From the NCBI GenBank assembly GCA_023433775.1, contig JAEYTY010000056.1, forward strand, positions 1-15,925: a stretch of DNA of 15,925 bases, in the 5' to 3' direction. Position 1 is the stretch's first letter, and each line of letters starts with the position of its first letter. Of this stretch, positions 5,912 through 13,312 are shown one piece after another. A model generated the notes under the pieces. It was not told the DNA's origin. It did no database searches and worked only from the letters and a program-made list of their open reading frames with translations. This DNA is from Pseudomonadota bacterium. Lineage in GTDB: Bacteria; Pseudomonadota; Alphaproteobacteria; Rhizobiales; Devosiaceae. The position numbers and the translations under genes are program-made.

Positions 5912-7237
5912 ATGCAATCTGCCACACGTGCGCGCCTGACCCTGACCTGTATCCTGATCACCATCCTGATCGACATGATCGGGGTGGGTATCATCGTGCC
6001 GGTGCTGCCCGAATTGCTGGAAGATCTGACCGGCGGCAGCGTGGCACAGGCGGCGGTCATCGGCGGCTACCTCGTGTTCGCCTATGCCTTCATGCAGTTC
6101 GTGTTTTCGCCGGTTCTGGGCAATCTGTCAGACCGATTTGGGCGGCGGCCGGTGCTGCTGCTCTCGCTACTGGGGCTGACCTTTGACTACCTGATGATGG
6201 CGATTGCGCCATTCGTCTGGTACCTGTTCATCGGCCGCATCATTGCCGGTATTGCAGGCGCTGCGCTGGCGACGGCCACGGCCTATATGACCGACATCAC
6301 CCCGCCCCATAAGCGCACGCACCGCTTTGGCCTGATTGGCGCGGCCTTTGGATTGGGGTTCATCATCGGGCCGGTTCTGGGTGGCGAATTGGGTGAGTTC
6401 GGCCCGCGCGTGCCTTTCTATGCCGCGGCGGGACTGGCCTTTGCCAATTTCCTCTTCGGCCTGCTGGTGCTGCCCGAAAGCCTGCCGAAAACCTCGCGCC
6501 GGAAATTTGATATTCGCCGCGCCAACCCGTTTGGCGCCGTGCTGGCGCTGCGGAAATATCCCTCCGTGCTGTGGCTGCTGGCGGTGCTGTTCTTCTTCCA
6601 GCTTTCCGCACAGTCGCTGCCCACCGTGTTCAGCTATTTCACCGTGGAGATGTTCAATTTCTCCTCCTCCACCATCGGGCGCACACTGGGCGCTTTCGGA
6701 CTGGGCTTTGCCATCAGTCAGGCGCTGATCGCCGGGCCGCTGTCGCGCGGCATTGGCGAGCCTGCCGTGGCCATGATCGGGCTATTGGCCGCCGTGGTGG
6801 CCTTTGCCGGTGTCGCCCTTTCGGCGGAGGTTTTCTACCTCTACCTCTTCATCATGATCGGCACGGTGAGCGGCCTTGCGCCACCATCGATCAATGGCGT
6901 GCTGTCGCGGCAGGTGCCGGACAATGGACAAGGCGAATTGCAGGGCGCGGTCAATGCGGCCAGCGCGCTGGCGACGATTATCGGCCCACTGGCGGCGACG
7001 CAGATCTTTTCCTATTTCACCACCACGCCCGGATCGCCGGGCTATTTCCCTGGCGCACCCTTTATTGCGGCCAGCGCCAGCGTTGCGGTCGGTCTGCTGG
7101 TCTTCGCCTTTGCCGCTTGGCGCTTTGAGCTGGGCCGACGGCCCAGCATAGCCGACCACCCGCAAGCGCCGGAAATGCCGCCACCGGGACAAGTGCGCAT
7201 TGCGCCACTGGAAGAAGATGATTCGCCCCGCAACTGA
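5912..7237 (+). CDS. MFS efflux transporter, TetA/TCR-type
   Basis: A 441-residue inner-membrane drug:proton antiporter of the major facilitator superfamily, about 12 membrane helices. MFS motif A is intact at residues 70-82 (GNLSDRFGRRPVL) in the loop between helices 2 and 3. The TetA-like helix 4-5 region YMTDITPP (125-132) is present, followed by GLGFIIGPVLGG (147-158, motif C, typical of exporters). The acidic C-terminal tail is cytoplasmic. An aqueous loop (GSPGYFPGAPF) precedes the last helix. It resembles TetA but lies in a housekeeping context with no adjacent TetR gene, so tetracycline resistance should not be assumed. The SD (AAAAGG) is 13 bases upstream, rather far. The 3' end overlaps the GNAT gene by 20 bases. 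Confidence 0.92.
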   Translation: MQSATRARLTLTCILITILIDMIGVGIIVPVLPELLEDLTGGSVAQAAVIGGYLVFAYAFMQFVFSPVLGNLSDRFGRRPVLLLSLLGLTFDYLMMAIAPFVWYLFIGRIIAGIAGAALATATAYMTDITPPHKRTHRFGLIGAAFGLGFIIGPVLGGELGEFGPRVPFYAAAGLAFANFLFGLLVLPESLPKTSRRKFDIRRANPFGAVLALRKYPSVLWLLAVLFFFQLSAQSLPTVFSYFTVEMFNFSSSTIGRTLGAFGLGFAISQALIAGPLSRGIGEPAVAMIGLLAAVVAFAGVALSAEVFYLYLFIMIGTVSGLAPPSINGVLSRQVPDNGQGELQGAVNAASALATIIGPLAATQIFSYFTTTPGSPGYFPGAPFIAASASVAVGLLVFAFAAWRFELGRRPSIADHPQAPEMPPPGQVRIAPLEEDDSPRN

Positions 7238-7697
7238 GGCCGATTGGCCGGCCATCCTTGCTATCGTCAAACCCGTACTGGCCGCCGGGGAAACCTATGC
7301 GATTGATCGCGATCTCGATGAAGCGGGCCTGCGCGCCTACTGGATGATGCCCGCCCATGAGGTGTTCGTGGCGGAAACGGATGGGCAGATCGTCGGCACC
7401 TATTACCTGATGGCAAACCAGCGCGGCGGCGGCGCCCATGTGGCCAATTGCGGCTATATGACCGCGCCGGAAGCGCGGGGCAAGGGCGTAGCGCGGACCA
7501 TGTGCGAACACTCGCTGAGGCGGGCGAGAGAGCGCGGGTTTCGGGCCATGCAATTCAACCATGTGGTGTCCACCAATGTGGGCGCGGTGGGGCTCTGGCA
7601 GAAGCTGGGGTTTGAGATCGTGGGCACGCTCCCCAAGGCGTTCAATCATCCCGTCCATGGCTTTGTGGACAGCTATGTGATGTTCCGCGCGCTTTAG
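7218..7697 (+). CDS. GNAT family N-acetyltransferase
   Basis: A 159-residue acetyl-CoA-dependent acetyltransferase. The acetyl-CoA pyrophosphate loop is RGKGVA (87-92) in the usual place, followed by the helix that begins RTMCEHSL. The later N-x9-LGF pattern (N120, LGF 130-132) is also typical. Acceptor unknown. The frame opens at a TTG (7200), but the ATG at 7218 is preferred because homologues begin with (M)IRPATEADWPAI. It lies within the last codons of the MFS gene, overlapping it by 20 bases, so the two are probably translationally coupled. An exporter with an acetyltransferase could act on the same small molecule, but the pairing may be coincidental. Confidence 0.9.
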   Translation: MIRPATEADWPAILAIVKPVLAAGETYAIDRDLDEAGLRAYWMMPAHEVFVAETDGQIVGTYYLMANQRGGGAHVANCGYMTAPEARGKGVARTMCEHSLRRARERGFRAMQFNHVVSTNVGAVGLWQKLGFEIVGTLPKAFNHPVHGFVDSYVMFRAL

Positions 7698-7726
7698 ATG
7701 CCGGAAACGAATCTTGCAATGCTGAC

Positions 7727-9145
7727 TTACTTTCCGAGGGTCGACGGCCAGGTGCCGTGCAGGTCGGCGCCGCGGCCTTCGATTTCAAAACCGTGGGCGC
7801 CGAAGAAGTCGCGCTGGCCCTGGGTCAGGTTGGCGGAGCCCTGAGCCTGACGATAGCTGTCGAAATAGCTCAGTGAAGCGGAGAGACAGATCATCGGGAA
7901 TTCGCCAATGGCGGCTGCGGCGATGACCTTGCGCAGGCTAGGATGCGCGTCCTTCATGATGGCGACGAAATCAGGCACGACCAAGAGGTTGCTGGCATCG
8001 CCCTTGGCATAGGCAGCCGACATCTGATCGAGGAAGCGCGAGCGGATAATGCAGCCGGCGCGCCAGATCTTGGCGATGGTGGCGAGCGGCAGCGCCCAGC
8101 CATGTTCTTCGGAAGCCTTGGCGATGACTGCAAAGCCCTGGGCGTAGGAGACGATCTTGCCGGCAAGCAGCGCCTTTTCGAGATCGGCCAGGGTCACATC
8201 GGTCTTGGCGCGGTTCGGCTTGCCATAGATGGCTTCGGCGGCAACGCGTTCGGCCTTGCGCGAGGATATGGAGCGGGCAGCCACGGCACCTTCGATGGCC
8301 GTGGCAGGCACGCCCATCTGTTGGGCGACGATGGCGGACCAGACGCCGGTGCCCTTCTGGCCGGCCTTGTCGAGGATGAGATCGACCAGCGGCTTGCCGG
8401 TCTGATCATCGACGGCGTCCAGAACGTGGCCGGTGATTTCGATGAGATAGGAATTGAGCGGACCCTTGTTCCATTCCTTGAAGACTTCGGCGCAAGCCTT
8501 TGCATTCATGCCCAGACCGTCGCGCATGACGCCATAGACTTCGGCGATCATCTGCATGTCGCCATATTCGATGCCATTGTGGATCATCTTGACGAAATGG
8601 CCGGCGCCGCCTTCGCCCAGATAGGCACAGCAGCTTTCGCCATTGAACTGGGCGGCAATGGCGGTGAGCACCGCCTCGGCATTGTGCCACTGCTCCTTGG
8701 AGCCACCGACCATAATGGAAGGACCGTGGCGGGCCCCCTCTTCGCCACCGGAAACGCCGACGCCGAGATAGCCGATATTCTTCGGCTTGAGATAATCGAA
8801 GCGGCGCTGGGTGTCGCTGAACAGCGAATTGCCGCATTCGATGATGGCATCGCCGGGCTCGAGATGGGGCAGCAACTGCTCGATCATGTCATCGACCGGC
8901 TGGCCGGCCTTGACCATGATGATGATCGAGCGCGGCGCCTTCACCGTTTGGACAAAATCGGCGAGGTCGTATTTCGGAATGGTCTTGCCATCAAGGCCTT
9001 GTGCCTTGGCCTCGGCGACGAATTCGTCGATACGGCCAGCCGACCGGTTGTGCACGGCAACAGTGTAGCCTTTCTCCGCGATATTGAGAGCCAGGTTGGA
9101 GCCCATTACCGCAAGGCCGATAAGGCCGATATCCGCTGTCGACAT
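7727..9145 (-). CDS. gnd: 6-Phosphogluconate dehydrogenase, decarboxylating
   Basis: A 472-residue cytoplasmic enzyme of the oxidative pentose phosphate pathway: 6-phosphogluconate + NADP+ gives ribulose 5-phosphate + CO2 + NADPH. The nucleotide-binding motif GLAVMGSNLALN is at residues 10-21, with N33-R34 after strand 2, as in NADP-preferring enzymes. SGGEEGARHGPS is at 132-143. The signature GHFVKMIHNGIEYGDMQ (182-198) supplies catalytic Lys186 and Glu193. Length matches the long, dimeric class. The ATG at 9143-9145 has a strong SD, GGAAGGA, 8 bases upstream. It is divergent from the SDR/gluconokinase pair, whose product is its substrate. No zwf or pgl is in view. Confidence 0.97.
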   Translation of the reverse strand: MSTADIGLIGLAVMGSNLALNIAEKGYTVAVHNRSAGRIDEFVAEAKAQGLDGKTIPKYDLADFVQTVKAPRSIIIMVKAGQPVDDMIEQLLPHLEPGDAIIECGNSLFSDTQRRFDYLKPKNIGYLGVGVSGGEEGARHGPSIMVGGSKEQWHNAEAVLTAIAAQFNGESCCAYLGEGGAGHFVKMIHNGIEYGDMQMIAEVYGVMRDGLGMNAKACAEVFKEWNKGPLNSYLIEITGHVLDAVDDQTGKPLVDLILDKAGQKGTGVWSAIVAQQMGVPATAIEGAVAARSISSRKAERVAAEAIYGKPNRAKTDVTLADLEKALLAGKIVSYAQGFAVIAKASEEHGWALPLATIAKIWRAGCIIRSRFLDQMSAAYAKGDASNLLVVPDFVAIMKDAHPSLRKVIAAAAIGEFPMICLSASLSYFDSYRQAQGSANLTQGQRDFFGAHGFEIEGRGADLHGTWPSTLGK

Positions 9146-9354
9146 CTACACAATCCTTCCGAAAGTTCGTCGCTTTGCCATGCACGCAGCGCATGACGCG
9201 GCGGGAAATGACCACACTCTGACCCGCGAAGGAAGGGCCGAAACCACAATAATCGGCAATTTCCGCGCTCTTGTATGGAAGAATGAGTGCGTCTTGCGCC
9301 CAAAACCGCGCTAAACTAACAAACAGGCTAGGCGAGTGAGGGAACAGACCAGAG
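9146..9354. promoter_or_regulatory. Divergent control region between gnd and the gluconate genes
   Basis: These 209 non-coding bases must hold the start signals for gnd (minus) and for the SDR-gntK pair (plus). I see an inverted repeat, GCCGA (9237-9241) and TCGGC (9253-9257) with an 11-base spacer, as a possible operator. No promoter pair with both good hexamers and spacing was found, and no regulator gene is adjacent. Confidence 0.4.
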
Positions 9355-10128
9355 ATGCGCGCAGCACAATCGGCTTTCGACCTGACCGGCCGCCGTGCCC
9401 TGGTCACCGGCTCCAGCCGTGGCTTGGGCCTCGCCATGGCCCGCTCATTGGCCGAAGCCGGGGCGTCCATCGTGCTCAATGCCCGCGACAGCGTCGGACT
9501 GGGCGCGGCGGCAGCGGACATGGCCGAAGCCGGCTTTGACGTCGCGGCCCTCGCCTTCGACGTTACCAGCGCCGATAGCGTCGATGAGGCGGTGGCCCAT
9601 TGCGAAAATGAGATCGGCGCCATCGACATTCTGGTCAACAATGCGGGCATCCAGATCCGCGGCCCGCTCGAAACCTTCCGCCGCGACGATTTCGAGCGGA
9701 TGATGAACAGCCATGTGACCTCGACCTTCCTCGTCGGCCAGACGGTGGCGAAGCGCATGATCGGCCGCGGGCGTGGCAAGATCATCAATATCTGTTCGGT
9801 ACTGACAGACCATGCCCGCCCCGGCGTGGCGCCCTATAGTGCGGCTAAGGCGGCGATTGCGAACCTGACACGCGGCATGGCGGCGGACTGGGCGCCCAAG
9901 GGCCTCAACGTCAACGCCATCGCGCCGGGCTATTTCAAGACCGAACTCAACACCGCCCTGCTGGCCGACGAGGCCTTTCGCACCAAGGTGGAACAGCGCA
10001 CGCCGATGGGCCGCTGGGGCGAGCCTTCGGAACTCGGTCCACCGGCGGTTTTCCTCGCCTCGGACGCCTCAAACTTTGTGAACGGACACATTCTCTATGT
10101 CGATGGCGGATACACAGCAGTCGTTTGA
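9355..10128 (+). CDS. SDR family oxidoreductase, gluconate 5-dehydrogenase-like
   Basis: A 257-residue classical short-chain dehydrogenase. The cofactor motif is TGSSRGLG (18-25); Arg14 and Arg22 could favour NADP(H). NNAG is at 95-98. The catalytic residues are Ser148, Tyr161 and Lys165, and the C-terminal NGHILYVDGGYTAVV is normal. The opening FDLTGRRALVTGSSRGLGLAMA resembles gluconate 5-dehydrogenases (IdnO/Gno), which interconvert 5-keto-D-gluconate and D-gluconate. The overlap with gluconokinase and proximity to gnd support this role, but SDR specificity is hard to read from sequence and another sugar-acid substrate is possible. ATG has GAGGGA 11 bases upstream. The end overlaps gntK by 32 bases. 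Confidence 0.88.
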   Translation: MRAAQSAFDLTGRRALVTGSSRGLGLAMARSLAEAGASIVLNARDSVGLGAAAADMAEAGFDVAALAFDVTSADSVDEAVAHCENEIGAIDILVNNAGIQIRGPLETFRRDDFERMMNSHVTSTFLVGQTVAKRMIGRGRGKIINICSVLTDHARPGVAPYSAAKAAIANLTRGMAADWAPKGLNVNAIAPGYFKTELNTALLADEAFRTKVEQRTPMGRWGEPSELGPPAVFLASDASNFVNGHILYVDGGYTAVV

Positions 10129-10660
10129 CGGAGCCCGCATCATCATCGTGATGGGCGTATCGTCTTCCGGAAAATCCACAGTCGGCAAGGCGCTGGGCCG
10201 AGCCATGCACGCGCCGTTTCTCGATGGCGACGGCTATCACCCTCCCGCCAATGTCGAAAAGATGCGGGCCGGCACGCCGCTGACCGACGAGGATCGCTGG
10301 CCCTGGCTGGAGGCGCTGGCAAAGGCGCTGGCCGAGGCCGCCGAACCCAAGGGCGTCGCCGTCGGCGCCTGTTCGGCCCTGAAGCGCAGCTATCGCGACT
10401 TCATCACCGAAAAGGCGGGTGAGCCGGTATTATTCGTCTATCTTGATGGGACAAAAGAGGTAATCGGCGAGCGCATGGCCAAGCGGCAACACGAATATAT
10501 GCCGGCAAGCCTGCTCGACAGCCAGTTCGCAACGCTCGAAGTGCCCGACGAAAAGACCGAGAATGTGCTGAAGGTGCCGGTGACGGACAGCGTCGACAAG
10601 ATTGTCCGCACCATTACCGGCGCGCTGGAACACCATAAGCGCTTCAAGCGCTGGCAATAG
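10097..10660 (+). CDS. gntK: Gluconokinase
   Basis: A 187-residue P-loop kinase that phosphorylates D-gluconate to 6-phosphogluconate with ATP. The Walker A loop is GVSSSGKST (20-28). DGDGYHPPANVEKM (43-56), AGTPLTDEDRWPWL and ACSALKRSYRD are all diagnostic of the GntK family. Two in-frame ATGs (10097 and 10103) both lie inside the end of the SDR gene; neither has a strong SD, so translation probably depends on coupling to the SDR. I keep the first. Its product is the substrate of Gnd (divergent), and also of the Entner-Doudoroff dehydratase if present elsewhere. The stop is 3 bases from the convergent DUF1622 gene. Confidence 0.95.
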   Translation: MSMADTQQSFDGARIIIVMGVSSSGKSTVGKALGRAMHAPFLDGDGYHPPANVEKMRAGTPLTDEDRWPWLEALAKALAEAAEPKGVAVGACSALKRSYRDFITEKAGEPVLFVYLDGTKEVIGERMAKRQHEYMPASLLDSQFATLEVPDEKTENVLKVPVTDSVDKIVRTITGALEHHKRFKRWQ

Positions 10661-10663
10661 TTC

Positions 10664-11044
10664 TCATTTGTTATTCTGCCGCTCCCGGACCTCGGAATGC
10701 GGCTGTTGCCAGGGCCAGCGCCCGGAGACCTCCACCTCGAGCGACAGGCTGAGGAAGGTGCGGATGGCGACAATACCGGCCAGCACCGCGAGGCTTTCGA
10801 GACTCGGCTCGATGGCCACTGTAGCGATGATGTCGGCGGCAACGAGGAATTCCAGCCCCAGCAGAATGCCCCGCCCCACATCGGCCCGCAGCCGCCGAAA
10901 TCCCGGTTCATCGGCCTGCCGGGCCAGCACCAGCAGGCCGAAGCGAACCAGCCCAAAGATCAGCCCGGCAACGATAATAGCAATGCCGCTCCATTCGATG
11001 GCGCGGGTGATCCAGTAAAGCAGGTTTGTCGTCAGGTCTTCCAT
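10664..11044 (-). CDS. DUF1622 family membrane protein
   Basis: A 126-residue integral membrane protein matching DUF1622. Three hydrophobic segments lie at about 14-43, 62-82 and 85-105. Between the first two is a basic loop (FRRLRADVGRGILLGLE), and the family-typical SLEVEVSGRWPWQ follows the last helix. Function unknown. The ATG at 11042-11044 has an ideal SD (GGAGG, 5 bases upstream); the frame opens 7 codons earlier at a TTG that lacks one. It lies 73 bases downstream of ogt on the same strand, so joint transcription is possible, though a promoter-like TTGACC lies in the gap. Confidence 0.9.
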   Translation of the reverse strand: MEDLTTNLLYWITRAIEWSGIAIIVAGLIFGLVRFGLLVLARQADEPGFRRLRADVGRGILLGLEFLVAADIIATVAIEPSLESLAVLAGIVAIRTFLSLSLEVEVSGRWPWQQPHSEVRERQNNK

Positions 11045-11104
11045 GGTTGCCTCCGCTGAGCGCAACGTCTCGCGCCCGAATGCGATCCAGCTTCGGCTAC
11101 AACA

Positions 11105-11121
11105 CTGTCAGACAGGGTCAA
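11105..11121 (-). promoter_or_regulatory. Palindrome and -35-like element upstream of the DUF1622 gene
   Basis: On the minus strand TTGACC (11116-11121) directly precedes the perfect 11-base palindrome CTGTCTGACAG (11105-11115). The -35-like hexamer overlaps the ogt stop codon. A -10 at the right distance is poor (AGCCGA at 17 bases), so this is a candidate operator-plus-promoter only. Confidence 0.3.
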
Positions 11122-11654
11122 AAACCAAAAGTCATCTGCCCTGCGGGCGTACCGACCGAAACGCCTTCGAGTGCCAACATTTTGAGTTTTGAACTTGCCC
11201 CGCCCGGCGCCGAAAAGCCGCCGGGTTTGCCGTCGCTGGCCAGAACACGGTGGCACGGGATAATCAGCGGGATGGGATTGGCGCCCATGGCCTGACCCAC
11301 CGCACGGGAAAGGCCGACATCGCCAAGCTGGCGGGCCAGATCGCCATAGGTGATGGTTTTCCCATAGCCCACCTGCAGCAGCAGGGCATAGGCGCGGCGG
11401 TGGAAATCGGCGAGGCCGGACAGATCGAGCGGCAAATCGATGAAATCAACCCACTGGCCTTCGGCGTAATCCTCAATGCGGTTGATGATGGCTTCCACAC
11501 GGCGATCTGGTTCGCCGGGCGCGGCACCGTTGCGATTGAGCTGGGCCAGGAGATCGCCGCGCTCCATGCCCGGCAATTGCAGGCGTGCAATCCCGGCATC
11601 AGTCCAGCCAATGCCGAATGTGCCCAGCGCCGTATCGAAGGTCGTCGTTTCCAT
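11118..11654 (-). CDS. ogt: Methylated-DNA--[protein]-cysteine S-methyltransferase
   Basis: A 178-residue suicide DNA repair protein that moves the alkyl group from O6-alkylguanine or O4-alkylthymine to its own cysteine. The active-site motif IIPCHRV puts the acceptor at Cys134. Arg117 in SRAVGQAMGANP is the expected arginine finger, Asn126 precedes the active-site strand, and GKPGGFSAPGG (142-152) is typical. The helix that binds DNA is around 101-124 (ITYGDLARQLG). No AdaA domain is present, so it is the stand-alone Ogt type. The ATG at 11652-11654 has only a weak SD. It is divergent from the DHFR-like gene. Confidence 0.95.
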   Translation of the reverse strand: METTTFDTALGTFGIGWTDAGIARLQLPGMERGDLLAQLNRNGAAPGEPDRRVEAIINRIEDYAEGQWVDFIDLPLDLSGLADFHRRAYALLLQVGYGKTITYGDLARQLGDVGLSRAVGQAMGANPIPLIIPCHRVLASDGKPGGFSAPGGASSKLKMLALEGVSVGTPAGQMTFGF

Positions 11655-11732
11655 AGGCCAAGTTTAGGCCTGGCTTCGATAGCTGGCCAGATGGTTGTGG
11701 CCCGGCCAGGCGTCTGCTGACAGGACTTGTCA
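11655..11732. repeat. Short inverted repeats between ogt and the DHFR-like gene
   Basis: The 119-base divergent gap carries AGGCC-N7-GGCCT (11655-11671), which abuts the ogt ATG, and TGACA-N5-TGTCA (11718-11732). Either could be an operator, or the first an mRNA hairpin in the ogt leader. The half-sites are short, so chance is a real alternative. Confidence 0.25.
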
Positions 11733-11773
11733 CCACTGGCGGCGATGGGACTGGCTGGAACAAGGAGACGAGC

Positions 11774-12304
11774 ATGGCCAAAATCGTCGGATATATCGCA
11801 ACGAGCCTCGATGGCTTCATCGCCACGACGGACGAGAATCTCGACTGGCTGACCGAACAGCCCAATCTTGATCTGGGCGAGCATGACTACCGGGAGTTCA
11901 TCAAGACCATAGGCACGGTGGTGATGGGCCGGGCAACCTATGACTGGCTCGCGCGCTATCCCGGCGCGTGGGAATATGCGGGCAAGCGGGTCATCGTCGT
12001 GACGTCCCGGCCCATCGACAGTCCCAAGGGCGCGCTGGAAACCCGATCCGACATCGCTGCCCTGATCGCGGAATTGCGGGCGCTTGACGATGGCGATGTG
12101 TGGATGCTGGGCGGCGGGCGGCTACAGATGACGTTCATGGAGCGCGGGGCGCTTGATGAGATCGAGATCTATGTCATGTCGGAGATCATCGGCGGCGGCA
12201 TTCCGCTGTTTCCGGCAACCGGATTGCGGGCGTCGCCGAGGCTGCTTTCGGCAAAACAGCTGGGGCCAAGCTGCGCGAGGCTGCATTATCGCTTGGCAGA
12301 GTAA
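11774..12304 (+). CDS. Dihydrofolate reductase family protein (RibD C-terminal-like)
   Basis: A 176-residue protein with the DHFR / RibD reductase fold. SLDGFIA (11-17), VVMGRATYDW (49-58), VIVVTSRP (73-80) and the GGG loop (113-115), with a late GGGIPLF, are the usual landmarks. Such proteins bind NADPH. True FolA activity is unlikely, since the substrate pocket differs and bacteria carry a separate folA; the physiological substrate of this YyaP/YwjB-like group is not known. An excellent SD (AAGGAG, 6 bases before the ATG) marks the start. It precedes rluA by 37 bases on the same strand, so the two may be cotranscribed. Confidence 0.92.
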   Translation: MAKIVGYIATSLDGFIATTDENLDWLTEQPNLDLGEHDYREFIKTIGTVVMGRATYDWLARYPGAWEYAGKRVIVVTSRPIDSPKGALETRSDIAALIAELRALDDGDVWMLGGGRLQMTFMERGALDEIEIYVMSEIIGGGIPLFPATGLRASPRLLSAKQLGPSCARLHYRLAE

Positions 12305-12341
12305 GCGGCAGCGAATGGCCAAAGGCGCCCTGCTCTGCTAG

Positions 12342-13019
12342 ATGGGCGCCATGCCAGCCATGCCCACCCTGCTCGATTACCATCCGCCGACCGATCCATA
12401 CCTCAATATCCTCCATGTCGATGAGGATATTCTGGTGGTGGACAAACAGAGTGGCCTGCTCAGCGTGCCGGGCAAGGATCCGAGCCTGTGGGATTGCGTG
12501 GAATATCGCGCACGGCAAAGCTATCCCACCGCGGGCATGTGCCATCGGCTCGATAAGGACACGTCAGGCGTGCTGGTGCTGGCGCTCAACAAGAAGGCCC
12601 ATGGTTTCATCGGCAGACAGTTCGAACACCGCAAGACCACCAAGCACTATATCGCAAGGGTTTTTGGGGTGATGGCGGAGGATAGTGGCCTGGTGGACCT
12701 GCCGCTGGCCACCGACTGGCTCAACAAGCCGCGCCAGCGGGTCGACCATGACCATGGTCGCGCGGCCCAGACCGAATGGCAGGTGATCGAGCGCGAGGAA
12801 GGGGCGACGCGGGTAAAACTCGTGCCGCTGACCGGGCGCACCCATCAACTGAGGGTTCACATGAAAGAAATCGGCCATGTGATTCTGGGCGATGCATTTT
12901 ATGCCGATGGCGAAGCCCTGGCAGCGGCCGACCGGCTGCAATTGCACGCGGCAGAACTGGGCTTCACCCACCCGACGACAAAGGAATTCATGACCTTTGT
13001 GGCGCCGGTGCCGTTCTAG
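12342..13019 (+). CDS. rluA: Dual-specificity 23S rRNA U746 / tRNA U32 pseudouridine synthase
   Basis: A 225-residue enzyme that isomerises uridine to pseudouridine. The catalytic motif HRLDKDTSG gives Asp71. The order ILVVDKQSGLLSVPGK, DWLNKPRQRV, AQTEW, TGRTHQLRVHM and LGDAFYA matches E. coli RluA closely along the whole length, and no S4 domain is present, also as in RluA. RluA modifies 23S rRNA position 746 and position 32 of several tRNAs; that specificity is inferred from similarity. Three in-frame ATGs occur (12342, 12351, 12360) with no good SD; the first is kept. The stop overlaps the stop of the convergent ASCH-like gene in the tetranucleotide CTAG. Confidence 0.85.
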   Translation: MGAMPAMPTLLDYHPPTDPYLNILHVDEDILVVDKQSGLLSVPGKDPSLWDCVEYRARQSYPTAGMCHRLDKDTSGVLVLALNKKAHGFIGRQFEHRKTTKHYIARVFGVMAEDSGLVDLPLATDWLNKPRQRVDHDHGRAAQTEWQVIEREEGATRVKLVPLTGRTHQLRVHMKEIGHVILGDAFYADGEALAAADRLQLHAAELGFTHPTTKEFMTFVAPVPF

Positions 13020-13312
13020 GCGCCCTGCTCCGCTTCGCCGATATAGCCGACCTCGATACGCTGGAAGAGCGCGCCTTCTTTCATGGTGTCGAGCCAGCGG
13101 CGGAAGTCGGCCACGTCCCTGAAACCCGCGCGCCTTGCATCGGCTTCGGTGACATCATCGGGGCTCATATCGGTGACGGCCTTAATGGCGAGCAGGCCAA
13201 CCTTGGTCTTGAGCGTGCCGCCGGACTTGACGGTTGGGCGGTTCCAGCGCCGGAAGATGAGGTCGACCTTACCGGCCTTGATGTCTTCGAGCAGATCGCG
13301 TTTGAGCAGCAT
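13016..13312 (-). CDS. Small ASCH/PUA-like domain protein
   Basis: A 98-residue basic protein that starts LLKRDLLEDIKAGKVDLIFRRWNRPTVK, resembling the opening of ASCH-type (PUA-fold) proteins: a helix with IxxGxK/V, a beta-strand with RRW, then TLKTKVGLLAIKAV. ASCH domains are thought to bind RNA or nucleotides; activity here is unknown. The DDVTEADARRAGF segment (52-64) is also seen in that group. The ATG overlaps the stop of the upstream RidA-like gene as TAATG, so it is surely translated from the same mRNA. Its own stop shares CTAG with the rluA stop. Confidence 0.8.
   Translation of the reverse strand: MLLKRDLLEDIKAGKVDLIFRRWNRPTVKSGGTLKTKVGLLAIKAVTDMSPDDVTEADARRAGFRDVADFRRWLDTMKEGALFQRIEVGYIGEAEQGA

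Noticed and set aside
5912..7237. Calling the exporter a tetracycline resistance gene
   Set aside because: Only the TetA-like superfamily motifs are present; there is no TetR neighbour or sign of a mobile element.
7943..9196. 417-codon plus-strand open frame
   Set aside because: It is the antisense of gnd; the composition (runs of Gly, Asp, Ala) is typical of high-GC shadow frames, and gnd is unambiguous.
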